Source: an uncultured Actinomyces sp.
Lineage (GTDB): Bacteria > Actinomycetota > Actinomycetes > Actinomycetales > Actinomycetaceae
Length of the DNA: 64,000 bases
Assembly (NCBI GenBank): GCA_900545825.1
Contig: URAS01000001.1
Location: 158,459-222,458, forward strand
Reading direction: 5' to 3'
The notes below the pieces were generated by a model. That model saw nothing but the letters and a program-made list of their open reading frames with translations, did not search any database and was not told the DNA's origin. Below, one piece after another: positions 13,780-20,921 of the stretch. A program made the position numbers and the translations under genes. The stretch's first letter is position 1; every line of letters starts with the position of its first letter.

Positions 13780-14301
13780 TCAGCCGGCCGAGATGGCGGC
13801 CGCCACATCGCGTGCCTGCGCGGCAGGGGCGGCGCGGGACGTGTCGACGACGAGGGGGTCGAGGACGCTCCACCGCTCGTGGCGTTCGCGCTCCATCTCG
13901 CGGACCCACAGCCGCGGGGCGCCGACGCCGACGGGCCGCGGGACGTTGAGACCCAGACGGGTTACGAGGACGGGCATCGGGCAACGGGTCTCGACGAGCG
14001 GCGTTCCCTGCTCCCGCACGCCGGCGAGGCGCCCGACGTTGTCGGGGCGATCGAGAACTCCCCCGCCGAGGACGACAATCCCTTCCGCGTCGTCGAGGGC
14101 ACGCGCGAAGGCGGCGTCCTCGGCTCGGTCGAATGCCTCTTGGCCGTCCTCGAGAAGCAGGTCGGCGGCCGAGCGCCCCATGCCGGCCGCGATGAGGTCA
14201 TCGGTTTCCGTGACGTCGCAGCCCAGCAGCTGGGCCAGGTGCGCGGCGAGCGTCGACTTCCCGGAGCCGGGCACGCCGATGATGACGAGGCGGGGCGTCA
14301 C
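13780..14301 (-). CDS. Second shikimate-kinase-like protein
   Basis: 173 residues, overlapping the end of aroKB by 4 nt. It has the P-loop GVPGSGKST (9-17), the shikimate-pocket aspartate in TETDDLI, and LGGGVL, so the fold is shikimate kinase. The region that should supply the first substrate arginine (FRxxE in active enzymes, present in the AroKB fusion as FRTIE) reads FDRAE, moving or removing that arginine, and the lid/second arginine region LNVPRPVG is atypical. Because the fusion already provides a complete kinase, this copy may be redundant, regulatory, or act on another small molecule. The assignment to a shikimate substrate is uncertain. Confidence 0.75.
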   Translation of the reverse strand: MTPRLVIIGVPGSGKSTLAAHLAQLLGCDVTETDDLIAAGMGRSAADLLLEDGQEAFDRAEDAAFARALDDAEGIVVLGGGVLDRPDNVGRLAGVREQGTPLVETRCPMPVLVTRLGLNVPRPVGVGAPRLWVREMERERHERWSVLDPLVVDTSRAAPAAQARDVAAAISAG

Positions 14302-15971
14302 GACGCGTCGTCCTCAGCGACCAGGCGTGCGGCGGCAAGGAGAACGTCGGTCTCACTGATCGGCTGGACAATGGGGCGACCCCAGTCGGACAGGAGGACC
14401 ATCCGGATCGTGTCGGACCGGACCTTTTTGTCGGAGCGCATCGCGGCCACCAGCTGCTCGGGCGGCGTCGCCGCGTACGAGGTGGGCAGTCCAAGTGTTG
14501 TGAGGATACGGCGCGTCTGCGCGACGAGGTCGTCGGGCCCCATCCCCTTGAGGGTCGCCACGTGCGCGGCGAACATCATTCCGAGGGCCACCGCGTCGCC
14601 GTGGCGAACCCGATAGTCCTCGGCCCACTCGACGGCGTGGGCGAATGTGTGGCCGTAGTTGAGGTGCTCCCGAACGCCCGACTCAGTGAGGTCGGAGGTG
14701 ACGACGTCGGCCTTGACGCGGATCGCCCGCTCGACCAGTTCGGCGGTGGCGATCGACGACGGCTCGAGGCACGCCTGCGGCCCTGCCTGCTCGACGACGT
14801 CGATGATGTGCCGGTCGGCGATGAAGCCGCACTTGACGACCTCGGCGAGGCCGGAGCGGAACTCGTCGCGTGGCAGCGTCTTGAGGTAGTCGAGGTCGGT
14901 GATGACCGCCCGGGGCGGATAGAACGCGCCGACGAGGTTTTTGCCGCTCGCCGTGTTAATCCCCGTCTTTCCGCCAACAGCCGCGTCGACCGCGGCCAGC
15001 ATGGTCGTCGGCACCTGGACGACGTCGATGCCGCGCATCCACGTCGCCGCGACGAAGCCGGCCATGTCGGTCGTCGCTCCCCCGCCCAGGGCGATGACGG
15101 CGTCGGTGCGGGTGAACTGGCGCTGGCCCAGGAGGTCCCAGCACTGGGCGACGACGCCGATCTCCTTGGCGTCCTCGCCCTCGGGGTGGACAAACGGATA
15201 GGCCTCGACGCCCTTGGCGCGCAGCCGCTCGGCGAGGCGATCCGCCTCCGACTCCAGCGCGGCGGGGTGGACGAGGAGAACGCGGCGGGTGGCCGGCGCC
15301 AGCGCGGCGACGATGTCGTCACCCATCCCCCGGCCAACACTGACGCGGTAGCCGTCGCGGTCGCCGACAGGGATCGAGGTCGCCCCCGACACGTATCCGT
15401 CAAATCGTTGACTACCTGTGGAAGAGGCCAGGTAATGAAGCCTTTCGACGCAGCGCTGCGCGACCTCGTTCGGGGTGAGCCCGTCGGTGTCGATGTCGAT
15501 GCTCGCGACGTCGTTGTAGTACGCCTGGCGTTCGGCCAGCAGCTCGGAGATGACGTGCTCGGTCGACAGGGTGCCACGGATCAGCAGCGGACGCCCGTGG
15601 TTGACGCCGACGCGCTGGGCGGCGACGCCGGGGCTCACGCGGAGGTAGATCACCGTGCGGCCGCGCAGCATGTCGCGGTTCTTGATCCGCAGCAGCGATC
15701 CGCCGCCCAGCGAGAGGATTCCCTTGTCGGTCTCGAGGGCGTCGGCGAGTGTTTCGGTCTCGATCGTGCGGAACACCGTCTCGCCGCGGGTGGCGAAGAT
15801 TTCGGGGATCGTCGTTCCCGTCCGATCGACGATCAGCTGGTCGAGGTCGCGTTCGTCGCGGCCGACGAGGCGCGAGAGCTCCCGGGCGACGGTCGTCTTT
15901 CCGGCGCCAGGAAGCCCGACGAGGATGAGCGGGAAGAGGTCTTCGGGAAGAGCCGGGGCTGCGGACGTCAC
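14298..15971 (-). CDS. aroKB: Bifunctional shikimate kinase / 3-dehydroquinate synthase
   Basis: 557 residues from the GTG at 15971. Residues about 10-175 are a complete shikimate kinase: P-loop GLPGAGKTT, aspartate in ERDLDQLI, arginine in ETVFRTIE, LGGGSL, and lid arginine in LLAERQAYY. Residues about 200-557 are dehydroquinate synthase: GGGATTDMAGF, VPTTMLAAVDAAVGGKTGIN, the EVVKCG lysine and the metal histidines in LNYGHTFAHAVE. The two steps flank dehydroquinase and shikimate dehydrogenase in the pathway, so the fusion joins non-consecutive reactions. The GTG overlaps the aroC stop (GTGA). An open frame runs 49 codons further upstream but is antisense-like and Arg/Pro-rich. Confidence 0.93.
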   Translation of the reverse strand: MTSAAPALPEDLFPLILVGLPGAGKTTVARELSRLVGRDERDLDQLIVDRTGTTIPEIFATRGETVFRTIETETLADALETDKGILSLGGGSLLRIKNRDMLRGRTVIYLRVSPGVAAQRVGVNHGRPLLIRGTLSTEHVISELLAERQAYYNDVASIDIDTDGLTPNEVAQRCVERLHYLASSTGSQRFDGYVSGATSIPVGDRDGYRVSVGRGMGDDIVAALAPATRRVLLVHPAALESEADRLAERLRAKGVEAYPFVHPEGEDAKEIGVVAQCWDLLGQRQFTRTDAVIALGGGATTDMAGFVAATWMRGIDVVQVPTTMLAAVDAAVGGKTGINTASGKNLVGAFYPPRAVITDLDYLKTLPRDEFRSGLAEVVKCGFIADRHIIDVVEQAGPQACLEPSSIATAELVERAIRVKADVVTSDLTESGVREHLNYGHTFAHAVEWAEDYRVRHGDAVALGMMFAAHVATLKGMGPDDLVAQTRRILTTLGLPTSYAATPPEQLVAAMRSDKKVRSDTIRMVLLSDWGRPIVQPISETDVLLAAARLVAEDDAS

Positions 15972-17170
15972 TGGCGTTCTCCGATCCGGGTGAGGTAGGC
16001 ATCGAGGTTGTCGCGCACCTGCGCGACGGAGTAGCCGCCGACATGGTCGAGCAGGTGACGCGCCAGCTCGAGGGCGACCTGGTGTTCGGCGACGACGGCT
16101 CCGGGCACGACGGCGCACACGTCGGAGCGCTGGTGGAGGGCGGTAGCCGCCTCTTTCGTCGCGAGGTCGACCGTGCGGAGGGCGTGCGGCACAGTGGAGA
16201 TCGGCTTGAACGCGCAGCTCACGCGCAGCGGAGCACCGGAGCTCATGCCGCCCTCGATACCGCCGGCGTGGTTCGACGCCCGCTCGAAGCCCTGCGGTCC
16301 CGGCAGAATCTCGTCGTGGGCCTGCGATCCCGGCAGCTGGGCCTGGCAGAAGCCGTCGCCGACCTCGACGCCCTTGACCGAGGGGATCGACATGAGGGCG
16401 CCCGCGAGGGCCTGGTCGAGGCGCCGGTCGTACTGCGTGTGGCTGCCCAATCCGATCGGGACGCCGTAGGCGACGACCTCGACGACGCCGCCGAGCGTGT
16501 CCCCATTCTTCCGCGCCGTGTCGATGGCCGCGATCATCGCCTGGGACGACTCCTCGTCCAAGCAGCGGACGGGGCTCTCGTCGAGTGCCTGGGCGTCGGC
16601 GGGGGCAGGTTGCGCGGCCGCCGATGTGACGTCGCCGATCCGCGTGACGTGCGAAACGATCTGGATCCCGGCGACCTGCTGAAGGAACAGCTTGGCGACG
16701 GACCCCAGCCCGACGCGCATCGCCGTTTCACGGGCCGAGGCGCGTTCGAGGACGTTTCGGGCGTCGTCGAGGTCGTAGGCGAGCATTCCCGCGAGGTCGG
16801 CGTGGCCGGGACGGGGACACGTCAGCCGCTTGTTGCGGGCAATCTCGCGTTCGTCGCCCGTGCCGGCGTCGACGAGCAGGGCCTCGGGCGGCACCGGGTC
16901 GGGGCTCATGACGACGTCCCACTTGGGCCATTCGGAATTGTCGATGATGAGGGCGAGTGGCGCCCCCGTCGTCACGCCGTGGCGGACGCCGGCGACCAGA
17001 GTGACGTGGTCCTGTTCGAACTTCTGCCGGGCGCCGCGGCCGTAGCCCAGCCGCCTGCGGGCCAACGCCGACGCGACGTCGTCCGTGGTCACGTGGATGC
17101 CTGAGGGCAGGCCGTCGAGGATACCGACGAGGGCCTGACCATGAGATTCACCTGCCGAGAGCCAACGCAT
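15968..17170 (-). CDS. aroC: Chorismate synthase
   Basis: 400 residues from the ATG at 17170. Makes chorismate from EPSP using reduced FMN. The family start MRWLSAGESHGQAL, GRGARQKFEQD, and EGGMSSGAPL with the substrate/FMN arginines are present. An in-frame GTG seven codons upstream lacks a ribosome binding site; the chosen start aligns with the family and has CAGACT 6 nt upstream, a possible leaderless -10 element. It leads the aroC-aroKB-kinase unit. Confidence 0.94.
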   Translation of the reverse strand: MRWLSAGESHGQALVGILDGLPSGIHVTTDDVASALARRRLGYGRGARQKFEQDHVTLVAGVRHGVTTGAPLALIIDNSEWPKWDVVMSPDPVPPEALLVDAGTGDEREIARNKRLTCPRPGHADLAGMLAYDLDDARNVLERASARETAMRVGLGSVAKLFLQQVAGIQIVSHVTRIGDVTSAAAQPAPADAQALDESPVRCLDEESSQAMIAAIDTARKNGDTLGGVVEVVAYGVPIGLGSHTQYDRRLDQALAGALMSIPSVKGVEVGDGFCQAQLPGSQAHDEILPGPQGFERASNHAGGIEGGMSSGAPLRVSCAFKPISTVPHALRTVDLATKEAATALHQRSDVCAVVPGAVVAEHQVALELARHLLDHVGGYSVAQVRDNLDAYLTRIGERQ

Positions 17171-17227
17171 GGGCCCAGTCTGACACGACACACGCGCGTG
17201 CCGCCCGCCGTGCCAACTATGCGGACA

Positions 17228-17881
17228 TCAGCCGATGGCCAGCCCGGCCAGCAGCCCGAGCATGAGCCAGGGCCCCAGCGCCAGCGGGCTCGACATTTTC
17301 GCCCGATGCGTCGCGACGAGGACGAGGGCGTACAGCCCCGCGCCGACGAACGTCACCCCGACCATGACGCCGAGCCCCATGAGCGAGTGCGCGGCGGCCA
17401 GGCCGAACGCGGAGGGCGCCAGTTTAACGTCGCCCATCCCGAATCCGCCGCGGACAAAGTTCGACAGGAGGAACACGAGGCCGAAGAACCCGGCGGCGCA
17501 CACGGCGCGGAGGATCCGCGACGAGTCGGAGTCGAGGATCACCGCCGTAATGAGGACGACGACGCTGAGGACGGCGAACGCCGTCGTGATGGCGTTCGGC
17601 AGCCGGTGGACGGCGATGTCGGTGAGCGCCAGTGTCGGACCGAAGACAACGAGCGGCAACGCGAGGACGAGGTCGGCGCTCCCCCACAGTGTCGCGCACG
17701 CGATGACGATGGCGACGAGGGTGAGGATCGTCGTGGCGACGCGCCCGTCCCACCACGTCGGTGCATGCGAGAACCGCAGGCCGTAGACGCGCTGGGCACG
17801 GAAGCCGGGGCCGAGCGCGTAGGTCAGGGCAATCGCCGCGACGACGACGCCGGCGAGAACCTGTTGGGCGGCTAGTTCCAT
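17228..17881 (-). CDS. Type 4 prepilin peptidase (A24 family)
   Basis: 217 residues, mostly membrane, with about six to seven hydrophobic segments. A24 peptidases cleave the positively charged leader of type IV pilin-like and Tad/Flp pilin precursors at the inner face of the membrane. The two catalytic aspartates are visible in TDIAVHRLPN (about residue 87) and FGMGDVKL (about 150), the GxGDxKL signature. The N-terminal methylase domain of the long PilD form is missing, as in many actinobacterial copies. It overlaps aroE by 10 nt and sits in the shikimate block, the same place as in Mycobacterium; no pilin genes are in the window. Confidence 0.88.
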   Translation of the reverse strand: MELAAQQVLAGVVVAAIALTYALGPGFRAQRVYGLRFSHAPTWWDGRVATTILTLVAIVIACATLWGSADLVLALPLVVFGPTLALTDIAVHRLPNAITTAFAVLSVVVLITAVILDSDSSRILRAVCAAGFFGLVFLLSNFVRGGFGMGDVKLAPSAFGLAAAHSLMGLGVMVGVTFVGAGLYALVLVATHRAKMSSPLALGPWLMLGLLAGLAIG

Positions 17882-18696
17882 CGGCCTTCCTTTCGCAGCT
17901 CATCGAACATGACGGAAGCGTCAATGGTCTGTGAGGTCATCAGTTGAACCTGGAGGACGGCCTGGTGGACGAGCATGGCGAGACCGGGCACGAAGGACGC
18001 GCCGGCACTGTCGCACGTCGCGCACCAGGCGCTCTCGCCCGAGCCGTAGGCAACGTCGAGGACGGCCGCGCCCTTCCGCGGCCTGCCGGCGGCGGCGAGG
18101 GGTGCCCCGGCCGTTCCGGGCAGCGTCGAGACGATGATGTCGGCGTCCGCGATGGCCTGGGCGACGCGGGCGTCGTCGCGCAGCGGGACGAGCGTCGGGC
18201 TGAGACCCAGCCGGTTCGCCGCGGCGGGCGCCCGGTGGGGCCCGGAGAAGTTCCTGGCGACCAGCGTGATGTCGCGCGCGCCCAGCTGGACGGCCGCGGC
18301 CATGGCAGATGCGGCCGTCGCCCCCGCGCCGATGATCGTTGCCCGCTGGGCGTCCGCGTCCCGCACCTGGCTGATGGCCTGGACGATGCCGTAGACGTCG
18401 GTGTTGAACCCGGCGAGCATCGAGGCGGCGGGAACGACCGTGTTGATGGCGCCCGTGGCCTTGGCCAGCCCGTCGACGTGGTCGAGGAAGCCGGCGATGT
18501 CCTGCTTGTGCGGCATCGTCACGCTGAGCCCTCGGCAGTTGGGGTCGAACGGCCGCATGAGCCCGGCCAGCTGACCCTTCGGCACCTGGATGGCCCGATA
18601 CTCCCAGTCGAGGCCGAGCTCAGCGTAGGCGGCACGATGAAGCAGCGGTGACACCGAATGGGCGACCGGATCACCAATAACCGCAGCGTAGGGCAT
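17872..18696 (-). CDS. aroE: Shikimate dehydrogenase (NADP+)
   Basis: 274 residues. Reduces 3-dehydroshikimate to shikimate. The substrate-binding SVSPLLHRAAY (14-24), the catalytic lysine in SVTMPHKQDI, NTDVYGI, and the nucleotide-binding GAGATAASAMAAA are all present. The Rossmann half carries ARNFSGPHRAPA at the NADP-selecting turn. It overlaps mltG by one base and the prepilin peptidase by 10 nt. Confidence 0.92.
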   Translation of the reverse strand: MPYAAVIGDPVAHSVSPLLHRAAYAELGLDWEYRAIQVPKGQLAGLMRPFDPNCRGLSVTMPHKQDIAGFLDHVDGLAKATGAINTVVPAASMLAGFNTDVYGIVQAISQVRDADAQRATIIGAGATAASAMAAAVQLGARDITLVARNFSGPHRAPAAANRLGLSPTLVPLRDDARVAQAIADADIIVSTLPGTAGAPLAAAGRPRKGAAVLDVAYGSGESAWCATCDSAGASFVPGLAMLVHQAVLQVQLMTSQTIDASVMFDELRKEGRWN

Positions 18697-20435
18697 TACT
18701 TACACACATCCGGGTTGTCGCGGCAGTACTTCTTGAGCTCCTCCGTGTTGCGGTTTTGCTCGGCGTTCGTCGTGGCGAACTTCGTCTCGCCCGTCTCGAG
18801 GTTGACGGTGACGTAGTACAGCCACGAGCCCTGCTCGGGATGCATGACCGCGGTGATCGCCTTCTCGCCTACCGCACCGATCGGCGAGGGCGGAAGCCCC
18901 TTGTGAAGGTAGGTGTTGTACGGCGTGTCCTGCTTGAGCTCGTCGGAGCTGGGAATGCCACCGGTCTTGCCCAGGCCGTAGAGCACGGTCGAGTCCATCT
19001 GGAGCAGGCCGTGCGTCTCGTTGTTGTCGGCCAGCCGGTTCTCGAGGACGCGCGCCACCTTGCCGTAGTACTCGTCCTTGTTGACCTCGCGCTCGAGGAT
19101 CGAGCCCTTGATGAGGACCTTTTCCCGGTCGGCGGCCGGAACCCCAGCCTTGTCGAGGCGCTCGATCGTCAGGTCGACCATCCGCTTGAGGAGCGTCGCC
19201 GCCGTGTCCCTCGGGCCGATCGTGTAGGAGTCGGGGGCCAGCCAGCCCTCGACGTTTCCGCCGGCCTCGGCCGGAAGCCCCAGGGCACTACTGTCAGTCA
19301 TCGCCTTGTCGACATCTGTGGCATTGAACTTGCCGACGTTGACTAATCGGTCCTTGACCTGGCTCTTCGTGAAGCCCTCGGGGATCGTGATCATGAGGTC
19401 GGCCTTCGAGGCCGGGTTGAGCATGAGCGCCAGCGCCTCCGACGCCGACATATGCTTCCTCATGTTGTAGGTGCCGGCTTGAATGCCCTTGGCCAGCGAG
19501 GACGACCGATAGGCGTTCTCGAAGGCTTGGGCCGAGGCGACGACGTCTTTATCGGCGAGGATCTTCGCGATGTCGCGGCCCGTCGAATTCTCGGGGATCG
19601 TCACCGTCACCTGGCCGGTGCCCTTGCCCTCGTAGTCGTCGGCGCCGCCGAAGAGGCTCTGAAGGCCGCCGAGATAGTGGATGGCGCCGAGGGCGGCGAC
19701 GAGCAGCAATGCGGCGATGACGATGATCGCGGCCGCGCGACGGCGCCGCTGCTTCCGCCGGGCCATCGTCCGCTGACGCGGGCCCGAGGGCGGCATCGAG
19801 GTGTCCGTCGTCGTCTGGGAAGGCGCCGCAGGCGCAGGCCCCGCCGTGGGAATGGGACGCGTTGGGCGGGCGGCCTCGGGGCGAGTCGGCTCGCGGCGCG
19901 GCGTCGGGGTGGGCTGCGGGCGATCGTAGATCGGCGCGTCCGGGACCACGGGCTCAACGGGGCCGAACGGTTCCTCGGGCACCGTGGCCTGCGAGCGGTC
20001 ATACGGCTCGGAAGGCGCGCCCAAGTCGGCCGCGTCGTAGCCGGGTCCGGAAATCGGGGGCTCCTCGGGCGCCTCGGGGGCCGCGGGGATGTCGTAGGGA
20101 ATACCGGGCGCCATCGGGGTCTCGGGGTATCCCAGGTTAGTGTCCCGCGTCGCCAGCGGATCAATCTCGTCGAGGTGGTTGTCCTCGATGAGGGGAACGC
20201 CGGTTGTGGGGGTGACGCGGCCGGCGACGATGTCGTCGAAACTCGCCGAATAGCGCGGTTCGGGCTGAGGCTCCGTCACGTCGGGAACAGGCGTGCTCGG
20301 TTCGTCCCACTGCCACTCGTGGGAGTTGGCGGTGTGGGCACGCGAAGGGGCGTCGGGCTCAGCGTCGTAATGTCGGCGCGATTTGCGCGGCGGATACCGC
20401 TTGTGGCGGTGGTCCAGGGGGTCCAGGTCACTCAC
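18696..20435 (-). CDS. mltG: Endolytic murein transglycosylase MltG (YceG-like)
   Basis: 579 residues. MltG cuts nascent glycan strands at the membrane and helps set glycan length. About the first 235 residues are a cytoplasmic, proline- and acid-rich linker; one transmembrane helix follows (AAIIVIAALLLVAALGAIHYL). The outside part has a LysM-like segment (TVTIPENSTGRDIAKIL) and the YceG core: EGWLAPDSYTI, the catalytic glutamate in GSILEREVNKDEY, LQMDSTVLYGLG and YNTYLHKGLPPSPI. The long N-terminal tail is usual in actinobacterial versions. It overlaps ruvX by 8 nt and aroE by 1 nt. Confidence 0.93.
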   Translation of the reverse strand: MSDLDPLDHRHKRYPPRKSRRHYDAEPDAPSRAHTANSHEWQWDEPSTPVPDVTEPQPEPRYSASFDDIVAGRVTPTTGVPLIEDNHLDEIDPLATRDTNLGYPETPMAPGIPYDIPAAPEAPEEPPISGPGYDAADLGAPSEPYDRSQATVPEEPFGPVEPVVPDAPIYDRPQPTPTPRREPTRPEAARPTRPIPTAGPAPAAPSQTTTDTSMPPSGPRQRTMARRKQRRRRAAAIIVIAALLLVAALGAIHYLGGLQSLFGGADDYEGKGTGQVTVTIPENSTGRDIAKILADKDVVASAQAFENAYRSSSLAKGIQAGTYNMRKHMSASEALALMLNPASKADLMITIPEGFTKSQVKDRLVNVGKFNATDVDKAMTDSSALGLPAEAGGNVEGWLAPDSYTIGPRDTAATLLKRMVDLTIERLDKAGVPAADREKVLIKGSILEREVNKDEYYGKVARVLENRLADNNETHGLLQMDSTVLYGLGKTGGIPSSDELKQDTPYNTYLHKGLPPSPIGAVGEKAITAVMHPEQGSWLYYVTVNLETGETKFATTNAEQNRNTEELKKYCRDNPDVCK

Positions 20436-20916
20436 CTGTTGCTTCCTCCTTCGCGTCGGACACGTCGGCCAGCGGGATGCCGGGCAGCGACCCCGTGCGC
20501 CGAATGGTCAGGAGCGCTTGTTCCACCATGATAACCGCTGCCTGCTGATCGACGACTGATCGATGGGTTCTCGTTGAACGCCCGGCCTCGCTCAGCGAGC
20601 GGTGGGCCGAGACTGACGTCAGTCGCTCGTCGACCATGCGGATCGGTGGAGAAATGATTCCTGCCAGCTCGTGGGCGTAATCGATGGCCATACGGGTCGC
20701 TTCACCCGCTCCCCCGCCCATGAGGCGAGGGAGACCGACGACGACCAAATCCGCGGCGTAGTCCGTGACGATATCGGCCAGGGCGTTGATGTCCTCGCCG
20801 TAGCGTGACCGCTTGAGAGTTGTCACGGGCACCGCCATGATGCCATCGGCGTCGCAGCGGGCGACGCCGACGCGGGCTTGGCCCACGTCGACGCCGATGA
20901 TGACCCCGCTGCGCAC
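20428..20916 (-). CDS. ruvX: Holliday junction resolvase-like nuclease RuvX (YqgF)
   Basis: 162 residues. An RNase H-fold protein implicated in 16S rRNA 5' processing and in recombination; its in vivo role is unsettled. GVDVGQARVGVARCD at the N terminus holds the first catalytic Asp, VVVGLPRLMGG follows, DERLTSVSAHRSL supplies the middle acidic residue, and VDQQAAVIMVEQAL the last. The C-terminal tail of about 25 residues is acidic. It is encoded between alaS and mltG, its usual place in actinobacteria. Confidence 0.93.
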   Translation of the reverse strand: MRSGVIIGVDVGQARVGVARCDADGIMAVPVTTLKRSRYGEDINALADIVTDYAADLVVVGLPRLMGGGAGEATRMAIDYAHELAGIISPPIRMVDERLTSVSAHRSLSEAGRSTRTHRSVVDQQAAVIMVEQALLTIRRTGSLPGIPLADVSDAKEEATGE

Positions 20917-20921
20917 GTCGG

